Of a DNA stretch of 64,000 nucleotides, positions 44,140-53,106 are shown piece by piece. Made by a program: the position numbers and the translations under genes. Position 1 is the first letter of the stretch; each line of letters starts with the position of its first letter. The notes under the pieces were generated by a model that saw only the letters and a list, made by a program, of their open reading frames with translations, made no database searches and was not told where the DNA came from. Source of the stretch: Bradyrhizobium glycinis (GTDB lineage Bacteria > Pseudomonadota > Alphaproteobacteria > Rhizobiales > Xanthobacteraceae); NCBI RefSeq assembly GCF_016031655.1, contig NZ_JACCHQ010000003.1:62001-126000 (forward strand), in the 5' to 3' direction.

Positions 44140-45870
44140 TTACGCCGCGTGCACGCGGTCGAGGAAGCTCTCGACCTCGGCCTTCAGATGCAGGCTCTCG
44201 CCTGACAGCGCCTGGGCGGAAGCAAACATCCGGCTCGACGTCTCGCCGGTCTCGCTGGCGCCCTTGGCGGCGTGACGGACATTGACCGCGACATCGGCCG
44301 TGCCTGACACCGCGGCGCGCACGCTGGCGACGATGTTGTGCGTCGCGCTTTTCTGTTGCTCGACCGCCGCCGAGATCGAGCCTGCGATGCCGCTGATGCG
44401 CTCGATGGTCTGGCTGATCGCCTTGATGGCGGCGACCGATTCCTCGGTCGCAAGCTGCATGCTCTCGATCTGGTTCGAGATCTCGTCGGTCGCCTTCGCG
44501 GTCTGGCCGGCGAGCGTCTTGACCTCCTGAGCCACCACCGCAAAGCCGCGGCCGGCATCGCCCGCGCGTGCAGCCTCGATGGTCGCATTCAGGGCCAGCA
44601 GATTGGTCTGCTCGGCGATCGAAGTGATCAGCTTGACGACGTCGCCGATGCGCGAGCCGGCTTCCGAGAGCTGCGCGATGCGCTGGTCGGTCGCTTCGGC
44701 CTGCCGCACCGCTTCGGCGGAGATCTCGTTCGATTCCTGCACCCGGCGGGTGATCTCGGAGATGGATTGAGACAGTTCGTCGGAAGCGGACGCTGCCGAA
44801 CGCACATGCTCGGAGGCGCTTTCGGAAGCTCCCGCCGACTGCGCCGACAGGTCTGCCGTGGCGCGCGCGGCGTCGGTGAGTTGTCGCGCGGCGCGCTCGA
44901 ACTCCCCGGACGATGCGAGCACCTTGTCGAGAATGCCGCCGACGCTGCCGCGGAACTCCTCGACGAAGCTGCGCAGCTCGGCCTTGCGCTGCTCGGCTGC
45001 GGCAGCGGTTGCCGCCGCCTGTTCAGTGCGCAGGCGCGCCCGCTCCTGCGAGTTGCTCTTGAACACCGCGACCGTGCGGGCGATCTCGCCGATCTCGTCG
45101 GCACGGTCCTCGCATTCGATCGTGACGTCGCTCTGACCGTTGGCAAGCGCGGTGAGCGAGTGCGTCACCGAGGTCAGCGGCCGGGTGATGCGGCGGACGA
45201 CCAGCAGGGTCAGGAGCAGCACCAGAAGCGCGGCAAGCCCGGCGGCGGCAGCCATACTCTCCATCGCCTGGGACAGCATGCCCTCGAACTGCGCCATGGG
45301 AATGCCGACATAGAGAATGCCGGCGACCTTGCCGGTCCCATCGGCGATCGGGAAATAGGCGGTCATGAACGTCTTGCCGAACAGCGTCGCCGGCCCCTTA
45401 TAGGCCTCGCCACGTCGCAGCGGGGCCTGCCCCGGATGATCGGCGGCAAGCTGGGTCCCGACCGCGCGGTCGCCGTTTTCTTTTTTCACGTTGGTCGAGC
45501 GGCGGATGAACTGTCCGCTCGCCGCGTCGAACACGAACAGGGTCGCGTTGCCGCCGAAATAGGACACCGCCCGGTCCACGATGGCGTGATCCTTGAAGTC
45601 GGGCATTTTCGGGATCTCGGCGCGGACCACCGCGCCGTCCCGGATCGTGATCTTGGCTTCGGGAACGGTCTCGGCAAAGGCCAGCGCCAGCGTGCGCAGA
45701 TTGATCTCGATGTCGCGCAAGGCGCGGTCATTGAAGGCGGATGTCAGCGACCAATAGCCGGCGCCGACCACCAGCGCCGTGTTCATTGCGATCAACAGCA
45801 CCGCGCACAGGACGGCCTTGGTGCCGAGCTTGAACCGCGGCAGGAACTTCGCCGTTAGAAGATTGGACAT
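44140..45870 (-). CDS. Methyl-accepting chemotaxis protein
   Basis: The 576-residue chemoreceptor has an N-terminal helix ([19 protein letters not shown], about 18-37), a periplasmic Cache-like sensor (about 40-185) and a second helix ([19 protein letters not shown]). A HAMP domain and the signalling domain follow, with the hairpin tip [41 protein letters not shown] 45870 starts at MSNLLTAKF; a longer reading from 45966 adds no recognisable sequence. There are no che genes nearby, so it plugs into a remote array. The ligand is unknown. Confidence 0.93.
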   Translation of the reverse strand: MSNLLTAKFLPRFKLGTKAVLCAVLLIAMNTALVVGAGYWSLTSAFNDRALRDIEINLRTLALAFAETVPEAKITIRDGAVVRAEIPKMPDFKDHAIVDRAVSYFGGNATLFVFDAASGQFIRRSTNVKKENGDRAVGTQLAADHPGQAPLRRGEAYKGPATLFGKTFMTAYFPIADGTGKVAGILYVGIPMAQFEGMLSQAMESMAAAAGLAALLVLLLTLLVVRRITRPLTSVTHSLTALANGQSDVTIECEDRADEIGEIARTVAVFKSNSQERARLRTEQAAATAAAAEQRKAELRSFVEEFRGSVGGILDKVLASSGEFERAARQLTDAARATADLSAQSAGASESASEHVRSAASASDELSQSISEITRRVQESNEISAEAVRQAEATDQRIAQLSEAGSRIGDVVKLITSIAEQTNLLALNATIEAARAGDAGRGFAVVAQEVKTLAGQTAKATDEISNQIESMQLATEESVAAIKAISQTIERISGIAGSISAAVEQQKSATHNIVASVRAAVSGTADVAVNVRHAAKGASETGETSSRMFASAQALSGESLHLKAEVESFLDRVHAA

Positions 45871-46033
45871 GGATGGAATGACCCCCGTAATTCCTGCATA
45901 ATCGTGCAATTGACTTACGGTCGCATTAACGACGGTTCCCACCGCCGCGCGCGGTATGGTTTCCAACTGGTAAACGACGCCATCCCTGACCCCGCTCAGT
46001 CCGCCTCCTGATCGCCTGGCGCGAGGGGGAGAC

Positions 46034-46168
46034 CTGGTTCAGGCAACGCCGATCGAGCTTGCGAGCGCGGGGATCACGATCGGCAAGACCTATCCGCAGC
46101 CGATCGTCGATCATGCCAGGGCACGCGAACGCGCACTCGCCGCCTACGCAAAGATCCCCAAAGGTTGA
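46034..46168 (+). pseudogene. Remnant of a DNA photolyase C-terminus
   Basis: In one frame the plus strand reads [20 protein letters not shown], then PQPIVDHARARERALAAYAK, then a TGA at 46166-46168. TYPxPIVDHxxARERALAAY is the end of deoxyribodipyrimidine photolyases/cryptochromes. Nothing upstream in this or other frames gives the FAD-binding domain, and there is no start codon, so this is a 45-codon scar of a deleted phr gene. The lysine-rich protein gene begins 66 bases later. Confidence 0.65.
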
Positions 46169-46234
46169 GCGTCGCTTTGACACAATTTCGAAACCCGCTA
46201 TCGTCATCGCTCCATGCAAATCGTGGGGGACGAT

Positions 46235-46504
46235 ATGGACGACGAGAAGCCGATCACCGAACAAGCGATGGAGACGATCACCACTGCCGTGGAAACGACC
46301 AAGGACGCGGCAGTCACCGCAGTCAAGCAGGTGAAGAAAGCCGCCAAGAAGGTCGCGAAGAAAGTAGCGCCGAAGAAGGCCGCCAAGAAGAAAACCAAGA
46401 AGGCTGCGAAGAAGACGACGAAGAAGGCCGCGAAAAAGTCTGCGAAAAAGGTGGCCAGGAAAGCCGGCAAGTCGAAGAAGAAGGCCAAGAAAGCCAAGCG
46501 CTGA
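46235..46504 (+). CDS. Lysine/alanine-rich histone H1-like protein
   Basis: After a short acidic start (MDDEKPITEQAMETITTAVE) the 89-residue protein becomes almost pure Lys/Ala repeats (AAKKVAKKVAPKKAAKKK type), like histone H1 C-tails, AlgP or Hc1-type DNA-binding proteins. It should bind DNA or RNA non-specifically. ATG 46235, with GGGGGA upstream, is preferred; ATG 46214 is in frame but lacks a site. DNA composition is skewed to AAG/GCC repeats, prone to slippage. Confidence 0.8.
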   Translation: MDDEKPITEQAMETITTAVETTKDAAVTAVKQVKKAAKKVAKKVAPKKAAKKKTKKAAKKTTKKAAKKSAKKVARKAGKSKKKAKKAKR

Positions 46505-46624
46505 TCGCACCGGAAGACGTCTCCGGGTGCGGGCGCGCCCGGAGACAGCGCACGCCTATCCTCGCCGTTTGGCTGCACGCCTGCCCGGATGATGCTTGCC
46601 TCGGGATCGCGGCTGTGCGCGCCG

Positions 46625-47497
46625 TCAGGACCGCCGATTGACCACAAACACCGCCGCGGCGCAGAGCGCCATGCCCGCAATCGCAATCGCGTCCAGCGTT
46701 TCTCCGAACAGGAGATAGGCCAACAGAGCAGTGACGGCGGGAACCAAGTAAAACAAACTGGCGACCGAGGTCGCCGCGGCGTGGCGGATCAGCCAATACA
46801 ACAGCCCGATCGATCCGATCGAGAGCGCAACCGCAAGCCAGGCGAGCGCGAGGACGAATTCCCGCGTCCAGTGCACCACGCGATCCTCGAACAGGAAGGC
46901 GCCGACCGCGAAGAAGATGGAGACCGCCACGTACTGAACGAGATTGCCGGCACGCCAGTCGATGTGATTGCAGTAGCGGCGCTGATAGAGCGTGCCGAGC
47001 GTGATGCTGACCAGCGACACCACCGAGGCGAGCCAGCCGAGCCCGGCTTCGCCGGTCATCGGGCGGTTGTGCAGGATCAGCACCACCCCACCGAGGCCGA
47101 GCACGAGTCCAGCCCATTGCAGCGGCGTGACCCGTTCGCCGAGCCAGCGGTTGGCGATGGTCGAGGTCAGGATCGGCTGCAAGCCCGGAATCAGCGCGGA
47201 AAGGCCGGCCGGAATCGAATGCGCGATCGCAATCGCGGTGCCGCCCAGATAGAAGCCGTGAACGAGGATGCCTGCGACCGCGCTGTGCACGATGCCGGCG
47301 CGGTCCGGCCATTTCGGCCGCGCGATGCCTGCGATGATTGCCATCAGCCCGACCACGATCGCCATGCGGATGGCGAGATAGGTCAAGGGATCGGCATTGT
47401 TGACGACGTATTTGGTGCCGATGAACCCGGTGCTCCAAAGCAGCACGAACAGGATCGGCGCGGCGCGGGCGGCCAGGGTTTCTTGATTATGGTTCAT
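46625..47497 (-). CDS. EamA/DMT-family exporter
   Basis: The 290-residue protein has ten predicted helices in two EamA repeats (about 10-140 and 150-285), with LLWSTGFIGTKYVV at the start and GLQPILTSTIANRWLGERVT at the end of the first repeat. Start ATG 47497 (MNHNQETLAARAAP) is chosen; ATG 47509 is possible. Family members export amino acids or other metabolites; the substrate is not readable. Confidence 0.88.
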   Translation of the reverse strand: MNHNQETLAARAAPILFVLLWSTGFIGTKYVVNNADPLTYLAIRMAIVVGLMAIIAGIARPKWPDRAGIVHSAVAGILVHGFYLGGTAIAIAHSIPAGLSALIPGLQPILTSTIANRWLGERVTPLQWAGLVLGLGGVVLILHNRPMTGEAGLGWLASVVSLVSITLGTLYQRRYCNHIDWRAGNLVQYVAVSIFFAVGAFLFEDRVVHWTREFVLALAWLAVALSIGSIGLLYWLIRHAAATSVASLFYLVPAVTALLAYLLFGETLDAIAIAGMALCAAAVFVVNRRS

Positions 47498-47594
47498 TGC
47501 CGCCCTCATTGCCCGACCCTTGGCCATGCGGCAATGCGAATTTCGTCGTGACGATGCTGCGCTGCGACGGACGATCGTGGTCCGTCTCAGCCGC

Positions 47595-48041
47595 TCACCA
47601 TTCTTCCGGGCAGGGATTGACGATCTTCCAGAGCTCGACGCCGTTCTTGATCTTCTTCATGTCGGTGGTGAGCCCGCCATTGCGGCGAATCCAGTCCTTC
47701 ACCGTGTCGGGGTAGTAGGACATGAGATCAGAGGTGCCCTCGGCGCTGGTGACCTTGATGCCGAAGGTGAACGCCTTGTCGTAATAGGCCTGGTGGAAGC
47801 CGAGGCTCGCGCGCGGCGTCACGCAGATCTTGTTCATTGGCACGATGCCGAGCACGAGCGTGCAGGCCGAATTGCAGATGCCGTCGATGATGACCCGCTC
47901 GCCCTTCTCGCGCACCCGCTTGTACTTGGCCTTGTACTCCTCGACATAGCCGCCGTGGTCGCGGGTGATGTGCAGCTCGGCGCGAGCGGGCGTGGCGGGG
48001 GCGAGGCAGAGCAGCAGCAGACTCGGAAGCGTGATGCGCAT
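47595..48041 (-). CDS. Small exported protein with ClpP/crotonase-like active-site motifs
   Basis: The 148-residue protein has a signal peptide (RITLPSLLLLCLAPATPARA). The mature part reads RVIIDGICNSACTLVLGI with Ser58 and ASLGFHQAYYDKA with His83, resembling the Ser-His arrangement of ClpP-fold serine proteases and the COG3904-type periplasmic proteins. A third catalytic residue cannot be placed. It may be a minimal periplasmic peptidase or a degenerate binding protein. It stands alone. Confidence 0.65.
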   Translation of the reverse strand: MRITLPSLLLLCLAPATPARAELHITRDHGGYVEEYKAKYKRVREKGERVIIDGICNSACTLVLGIVPMNKICVTPRASLGFHQAYYDKAFTFGIKVTSAEGTSDLMSYYPDTVKDWIRRNGGLTTDMKKIKNGVELWKIVNPCPEEW

Positions 48042-48340
48042 GGCGAGATGACGGCGAAGGCCTTCAGGAATGCACCGGACTCGAGGGGCCGGAAAGTGAT
48101 CCCCGGAGGCCGGCGGCAGAATTCTGAACCGAATAGTCTTTGGTCATACTTGTGTGGGGAATTCGTTAAGCATCCCGAAAAGGCCAAAAATGGGCAGCTT
48201 TGGCCGCATGTCCGGCAATTCTGTCACACCCACCCGGAAATCTGAGGGACTGGCCATGATTTCGGGCCGCCGGAGCGATGCTGACCGCCCGAAATTGCTA
48301 TAAACGGCTGACCGATTTGAGCGGGATCCGGAGAATCGAG

Positions 48341-48604
48341 ATGAGCAAGTTGACGCGTGTAGCCGCGGTTGCGGCCCTGACGGCTGCAGTCTTGGCCCCT
48401 GCCCTTGCGGAGGCGCACGGCCGCCACCGCTACCACCGCTCCCACGCCAACCCGCTGCCCTACCCGATCAGCTACCTTCACAATTACGGCCCAGGTATCA
48501 CCCCCGGCACCTTCGCCTACTATGACGGCCCGGCGACCAACCACTGCTACCGCAGCGCGGCCGCTTATATCGGTCAGGACGGCCGGCGGCACCCCTGCTA
48601 CTGA
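48341..48604 (+). CDS. Small exported His/Tyr-rich protein
   Basis: The 87-residue protein begins at ATG 48341 after GGAG with a signal peptide (LTRVAAVAALTAAVLAPALAEA), then HGRHRYHRSHANPLPYP and a short domain with two cysteines (NHCYRSA, RHPCY) that could form one disulfide. I do not recognise a named family; similar small secreted proteins are frequent in rhizobia. No operon partner. Confidence 0.72.
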   Translation: MSKLTRVAAVAALTAAVLAPALAEAHGRHRYHRSHANPLPYPISYLHNYGPGITPGTFAYYDGPATNHCYRSAAAYIGQDGRRHPCY

Positions 48605-48626
48605 GAGCCGCGGCTCTCCGGGTCCT

Positions 48627-49088
48627 CTATTTGGCGGCGCCCGAACGCAGCAATTGCTTCTCGATCTCGTAGACCGGTAGCTTGACGAGGTCCTTGCCGA
48701 CCTCCCCCTGAAGCGCCTTGCGCACCCCGTCCGAATAGTCGGCGCGGATCATGCCGAGCGCACGCGGCGAGGCCACCATGGTCAGGGCCGTGGTCTCACC
48801 GGAGCTGACGGCGGCATCGAGCCGGCCGGCCAGGCTCCGCAGAAAGGCGCGCTCGGCCTCGTTGTGCCAATCGGTCTGGTCGACCGAGCTGCGTGCACCG
48901 CCGGCTGCGCCATGTAACCGGCCCGGCGCGGCGGACCCTTGAGCGGCGGTCGAGGGATTAGGCTGCTCGTGCACCTCCCTGGTGTGGAGGTTCGGAAACA
49001 TCTCGTCGCCGAGGTTTTCCAGAATGAGCGCCTTGCGCCCGTCGCACACGACCAGCCAGTCACCCTTGTCAATTCTCATTTTGTCCAT
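48627..49088 (-). CDS. Host attachment family protein
   Basis: The 153-residue protein has the N-terminal MRIDKGDWLVVCDGRKALILEN and a C-terminal LTMVASPRALGMIRADY, LQGEVGKDLVKLPVYEIEK, both typical of the host-attachment (AtsE-like, baeRF-related) family. A Pro/Gly/Ala linker separates the parts. Despite the name, the fold is related to release-factor-like domains and a cytoplasmic role is likely. ATG 49088 follows AAGGAG. Confidence 0.87.
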   Translation of the reverse strand: MDKMRIDKGDWLVVCDGRKALILENLGDEMFPNLHTREVHEQPNPSTAAQGSAAPGRLHGAAGGARSSVDQTDWHNEAERAFLRSLAGRLDAAVSSGETTALTMVASPRALGMIRADYSDGVRKALQGEVGKDLVKLPVYEIEKQLLRSGAAK

Positions 49089-49127
49089 TCAACTTCTCCT
49101 TGACACTTGCAGACGCCGCATCCGGCA

Positions 49128-49538
49128 TCAGAGCTGTTCTTCGAATTCCTCGAAGGACTTGCCGAATTGCGTCATTGCCTCTTCCAGATAGTCGGCGAGC
49201 AGTGGCGTGCCGATCAGATAGGAGGCGGTGCGCTGGTTGTGCGCCTGCGCGGGCTGAGCGCGCAGTTGACGCCAATCGGAGAGATCACCATCGCCGCAGC
49301 CAAGCCAGGTCAGCGCCACGAGATCGATCTGCTCGTCAACATTGAGAGCGCGGATGAAGCCCGCGAGCTCGGCACGGTCGGTGGTTTCGCCGCGCCCACC
49401 GCGGCCGTAGCTCATGTCGTCGTCGCCGAAGTCCAGGACGACGCCACCCCCGCCTGCTTCGCTGTCGGACCGACGCGATTTCGAGATGACGAAGAAAACC
49501 TTCTCCGGTGAGATCGACAGATCTGGAATGACTCGCAT
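49128..49538 (-). CDS. DUF3775-domain protein
   Basis: The 136-residue protein starts MRVIPDLSISPEKVFFVI at 49538, with an acidic Gly-rich loop (AGGGGVVLDFGDDDMSYG) and the conserved IRALNVDEQIDLVALTWLG. TASYLIGTPLLADYLEEAM closes the domain. This is the alphaproteobacterial DUF3775 family, function unknown. It lies 39 bases upstream of the host-attachment gene on the same strand and is probably cotranscribed with it. GGTGAG precedes the start. Confidence 0.83.
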   Translation of the reverse strand: MRVIPDLSISPEKVFFVISKSRRSDSEAGGGGVVLDFGDDDMSYGRGGRGETTDRAELAGFIRALNVDEQIDLVALTWLGCGDGDLSDWRQLRAQPAQAHNQRTASYLIGTPLLADYLEEAMTQFGKSFEEFEEQL

Positions 49539-49782
49539 TGAGCTCACCTTGCCTGGCCGCAGGCACGACGCCGCTGCCGTGACGGCGACAGTAAGAGCCA
49601 AGGCAAAGTTGCGAATTGCGCAGGATCAAGGTCAAGTCACGGCATGGCCTAGCGGCCTCTGCCGAGCCGTGACGCAAGGGTCCGCTCGCCGAAGGTTTGT
49701 TCATCTGTATTACATTTCGGTTCGGCCACAATTTGAGAGAACAACCTCGATATCCTGCATCGCGTAAGCGGAGGAAGACATC

Positions 49783-50061
49783 ATGAACCTCAAGACTGGC
49801 CGATTGGCCGCGTTCCTGTTCGGCGCCCTCGTTGCATCGTCGACGGCATCCGCCATGCCCATCGCGCCTGCACCTGCGACACCGCAGCGCTCCAGCGTCG
49901 AGCAGGTCCGCATGGTCTGCGACGCCTGGGGACAGTGCTGGTGGCGGCCGAACTACTATGGCTACTACAGGCCGCGGCCATATTATTACGGCCCGCGGTA
50001 TTATGGGCCGCGCTATTACGGTCCGCGCTATTATGGGTACTACGGCTATCGCCGCTGGTGA
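49783..50061 (+). CDS. Small exported protein with tandem YYGPR repeats
   Basis: The 92-residue protein has a signal peptide (LAAFLFGALVASSTASA) and two cysteines (VCDAWGQCWWRP). It ends in a Tyr/Arg/Gly/Pro tail with YYGPR repeated three times, encoded by a 15-bp tandem repeat. Such tails are seen in many rhizobial exported proteins of unknown role, possibly cell-wall associated. It has its own intrinsic terminator at 50067. Confidence 0.8.
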   Translation: MNLKTGRLAAFLFGALVASSTASAMPIAPAPATPQRSSVEQVRMVCDAWGQCWWRPNYYGYYRPRPYYYGPRYYGPRYYGPRYYGYYGYRRW

Positions 50062-50066
50062 CCTTT

Positions 50067-50094
50067 GAAGGGGCCCTCGGGCCCCTTCGCTTTT
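50067..50094 (+). terminator. Intrinsic terminator of the YYGPR gene
   Basis: GAAGGGGCCC (50067-50076) and GGGCCCCTTC (50079-50088) form a perfect 10-bp stem with a 2-base gap as written (in practice a 4-6 base loop), followed by GCTTTT. It begins 5 bases after the stop codon. Confidence 0.85.
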
Positions 50095-50142
50095 GCGAGA
50101 TCATGTCGTGCGTCGTGGATCGCTGGCCCGAAGCCATTCATG

Positions 50143-50165
50143 TCTGATCTACATCAAAGATCAGA
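50143..50165. promoter_or_regulatory. Palindrome containing an FNR/FixK-like box
   Basis: TCTGATCT (50143-50150) and AGATCAGA (50158-50165) form an 8-bp inverted repeat. On the minus strand TTGATGTAGATCAG (50157-50144) matches the FNR/FixK pattern TTGAT-N4-ATCAA except for the last base. It lies in the gap before the AraC gene start at 50389. The rest of 50095-50388 holds nothing I can support. Confidence 0.3.
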
Positions 50166-50388
50166 TCAGCCGAAAAGGTCACTTATGACGACTTAACCGA
50201 TCGTGTTTCGGTGCCGTCAACATGAACGTGCAGAACCTCGAGAAGCGGCGATGATCCGACGGACTTCATGGCATGATGTCCGCAATACTACGGCCTGAAA
50301 TTCGGTTTACTGAAACCCGATGTTTCGCCATTGATGGCGATGCATCGACGTTCATTTGATTGTCTCATTTCAGCGGCCGGCCAGAATC

Positions 50389-51354
50389 ATGTTGTTCGAC
50401 GACCTCGCTCCCTCCTCTGCGCTTCAACTGATCGGCTTCTCCGATGTCGATGCGTTTCGGCCAATCGAGACGATGGAGGATGCGAGGAGCATTCCGCTCG
50501 ACATCCCGAACTTCGCGGCGGCCCGAGCCATCGTCTCCCTGCCCGCGTGCCGCATCATCGTAATGAGATCGTTCGCGCGGATCCTCGACACCGCCTATCG
50601 CATGCCGGGCGGGATGGTGATCCTGTCGATGACCGACGATCTTCGGGTCAACTTCAAAGGTGTGGATCTCGACGCTCGCTTCTTCGCTGCCCTCCACGGC
50701 AACGATGAGTGCCATTTCGTCGAGCCCCGGACCAATCATCACGCCATGATTATCTTCTCCCACGAGCTGAGAGACCGGGGTTGGTTCGACCGCGCCGACC
50801 ATTTGCGCGCCCATGTGGCGAACCGGCCCGCCCTGCTCCACACCCGACAACTCCTGCTCGATATCCTGCGCACCGCGTCAGTGCAGCCAGGCCTGTTCGA
50901 GACGACCGAGGTTGCGGCCCATCTCCAGGAAGGCCTGCTGCTCGCGCTCGACGATCTGTTTCGAACAGATTCGATGTCGGATCGAAGCACCTCGGTCCAC
51001 AGCGAGCGGGCGATCAAGCTTGTGCAGCGCATCGACGACTACGTCGCCACCTATCCGACGGCGCCGATCTATACAGCCGATCTCGCCCGCGAGTTCGACG
51101 TCTCGATCCGTACGCTCGGCGGCGCTGTCAGCAAGGTGCGAGGCATGAGCCTGCACCAGTACATTCGCCTGAAGAGGCTGTGGGCGACCCGCGCCCGCCT
51201 CCTCAAGGGCGGCGGCGTCACCGTGGCCACCTGCGCACGCGCCCAGGGCTTCCATCATCTCGGCGAATTTGCCGCAGCCTACCGCGCAATCTTCCACGAG
51301 GCGCCCTCCGACACGCTGGCACGCGGCCGGCAAAGCGGTGTCCCGGCAGGCTGA
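50389..51354 (+). CDS. AraC-family transcriptional regulator
   Basis: The 321-residue protein has an N-terminal sensing region without recognised ligand motifs and a C-terminal AraC double helix-turn-helix (about 220-315): IYTADLAREFDVSIRTLGGAV, MSLHQYIRLKRLWATRARLL, VATCARAQGFHHLGEFAAAY. ATG 50389 is preferred over TTG 50356. It stands alone; the FNR-like palindrome upstream could link it to oxygen. Targets unknown. Confidence 0.9.
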   Translation: MLFDDLAPSSALQLIGFSDVDAFRPIETMEDARSIPLDIPNFAAARAIVSLPACRIIVMRSFARILDTAYRMPGGMVILSMTDDLRVNFKGVDLDARFFAALHGNDECHFVEPRTNHHAMIIFSHELRDRGWFDRADHLRAHVANRPALLHTRQLLLDILRTASVQPGLFETTEVAAHLQEGLLLALDDLFRTDSMSDRSTSVHSERAIKLVQRIDDYVATYPTAPIYTADLAREFDVSIRTLGGAVSKVRGMSLHQYIRLKRLWATRARLLKGGGVTVATCARAQGFHHLGEFAAAYRAIFHEAPSDTLARGRQSGVPAG

Positions 51355-51425
51355 CGGACGCCGGCCCCTCGCGGCGGTGACCCGGCGTCCGCGCCGCTAC
51401 AGAACATATATGGAACAGAGACGAT

Positions 51426-51502
51426 TGGCGCGCTCGGAAGGATTCGAACCTCCGACCCTCGGAATCGAAATCCGATGCTCTATCCAGCTGAGCTACGAGC
51501 GC
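51426..51502 (-). tRNA. tRNA-Arg (anticodon TCG)
   Basis: The minus strand folds as a 77-base class I tRNA with encoded CCA. The acceptor GCGCTCG pairs with CGAGCGC, the D arm is GCTC-AGCTGGATA-GAGC, and the anticodon loop TTTCGAT reads TCG (codon CGA). The T arm is GGAGG-TTCGAAT-CCTTC, with one non-Watson-Crick pair. No mobile element is attached. Confidence 0.96.
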
Positions 51503-51652
51503 CCCGGCCCGGGCCAGTGGGCCGCCGAAATCCGCTGGTCGGCGCTGGCGAGGAACCAGCACATCCGACGGCGTTCGGATCGGTTCGAATTAGCAGAGAG
51601 GCCGGCCAATAAAAAGCCCTTCACACCTCGATCGAGGCTGCCGAAGGCGCCG

Positions 51653-52192
51653 TTACCAGGTCGTGTTGAAAAAGCCGAAATGCGGCTGCTGCGCGACCAG
51701 CATCATGGGACGGCCCGGCTGCGGCGCCGGATGGGTCCTGACGATCTTACGCTTGGGCTGAGCCTGAACCGGAGAAGCTTGAGCCTGGACCGGAGCTTGA
51801 GCCTGGGACGTCTGCGGCTGAACAGCCTCAGACTTCCTGGCTGCGGCGGTCCCGGCCTTCGGCGCTGGCGTGAACTGGGCGAAGGTCTCGCGCACCCGCG
51901 TCTTGGCCGACATCTCGGCCAAAGCCGGCGACAGGCTCTCCTGTACGGGTGGCTGGGGAGCCGCAACTGCGGCGGTCTGAACCGCGGGTGCGACAATCGT
52001 CGGCTGGCTCGTGTCGAGGACCACCCGCTCAGGCAGATGACGATCGGACCGGATTCGGATCAGCGGCTGGTCGTTGGCTGCAGTTGCGACCACGTGTGCT
52101 TCGGGCGACGGCGCCGGGAAAACCACGTTCGCCGCGAACAGCAGTGTGAGCAAAGCTCCACCGACAAAGATGAAATACCTAAAGATGGGCAT
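51653..52192 (-). CDS. Membrane-anchored or exported hypothetical protein, Ala/Pro/Gln-rich
   Basis: The 179-residue protein starts with an uncleaved-looking hydrophobic segment (FRYFIFVGGALLTLLFAANVVF), followed by a low-complexity Ala/Pro/Gln region (APVQAQASPVQAQPKRK). The C-terminus QPHFGFFNTTW is aromatic. No domain is recognised. It is probably anchored to the inner membrane with a periplasmic disordered tail. Confidence 0.65.
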   Translation of the reverse strand: MPIFRYFIFVGGALLTLLFAANVVFPAPSPEAHVVATAANDQPLIRIRSDRHLPERVVLDTSQPTIVAPAVQTAAVAAPQPPVQESLSPALAEMSAKTRVRETFAQFTPAPKAGTAAARKSEAVQPQTSQAQAPVQAQASPVQAQPKRKIVRTHPAPQPGRPMMLVAQQPHFGFFNTTW

Positions 52193-52352
52193 TAGCCGCG
52201 CTCCGCCCCCCGCATTCCCGCGTGGGCTCTGCTCGCCTCAACAGGCGATCTTCCAATTGGTTCCTGGCCCCGCCGTTCGGTTCAAATGGTGATGCATGGT
52301 TTCGGCCAAGGACCGCAGAGGGTAACTTTTCAGCTACCGGGACAGGCCGCCT

Positions 52353-52925
52353 TTAAGCGCGGCGTGCTCCAGCCAGGGAACATTTTGCCTGATCGGCATT
52401 CACGTTGACGAAGCCAATTGGGATACGCACAAAGGTCTTGCGGCTCTTCATGCTGACCGGATCCGCCAGCACCCGGCTGCGGTCGGTGAGATGACTTCCG
52501 TCGCGCCGCGTGAAGGCGCAGACGATCTCGACATCTTTTACGGCATAGTCATTGTCGTTTCGCAGCGTGAACGTCACCAGGGCTTTGGAGCCGAGGCCGC
52601 CGCGACGCCAGGTCTGTGATGAAATCCTGAGACGACCCAGTTCTGCTGTCGCCGGCACCTGAGCCTCGGACGCTGGCGAGGCTACTTTGGACGCATCGCC
52701 GGAGGAAGGCGCTTCAACAGCCGCCAGCTCCGCTCTCACTGGCTCAGCACTGTTGCCCTTGGAGAGAGGTAGCAGCATCCAAATGCCGCAGCCGACGATG
52801 ATTGCTGCCAGCAACCACAGAAGGCTTCGGCCAAATGAGACGCTCGCAATCGTCACCGCCCGCGCCAGTCGTTCGCCGGTGCCGGCGAAGCGTCCCAATC
52901 CGAGTCGGTCGAGCCTCGCATTCAT
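52353..52925 (-). CDS. Membrane-anchored protein with FxLYD-like beta domain
   Basis: The 190-residue protein has one transmembrane helix (LLWLLAAIIVGCGIWMLLPL, about 35-54), a linker, and a periplasmic beta domain. That domain contains ALVTFTLRNDNDYAVKDVEI and GSHLTDRSRVL, a pattern like the FxLYD/DUF3426-type Ig fold. Cys residues (IVCAF, AKCSLAG) may form a disulfide. Function unknown. Confidence 0.65.
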   Translation of the reverse strand: MNARLDRLGLGRFAGTGERLARAVTIASVSFGRSLLWLLAAIIVGCGIWMLLPLSKGNSAEPVRAELAAVEAPSSGDASKVASPASEAQVPATAELGRLRISSQTWRRGGLGSKALVTFTLRNDNDYAVKDVEIVCAFTRRDGSHLTDRSRVLADPVSMKSRKTFVRIPIGFVNVNADQAKCSLAGARRA

Positions 52926-53106
52926 GGTTGCACACCGATTGCGGCCGCAGCACCATCGAAGATGGATCCTGTCACAGCTTACCTTAATTCGAGCGACGAA
53001 CTAAGGTTCCCCAATGTCATGCGAGTCGGCAACGGCGGTGGTGTGCCACCCACCGATGTCGTTAACATGCGCCGTCGCATCGAAAAGACCCGTTGGGAGA
53101 CTATGA

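Noticed and set aside
46214..46641. A 158-codon frame (46165-46641) overlapping the lysine-rich gene in another frame
   Set aside because: It is a frame shadow of the AAG/GCC-repeat DNA, giving Glu/Gly/Arg low-complexity sequence; the lysine-rich frame has the ribosome site and a sensible acidic start.
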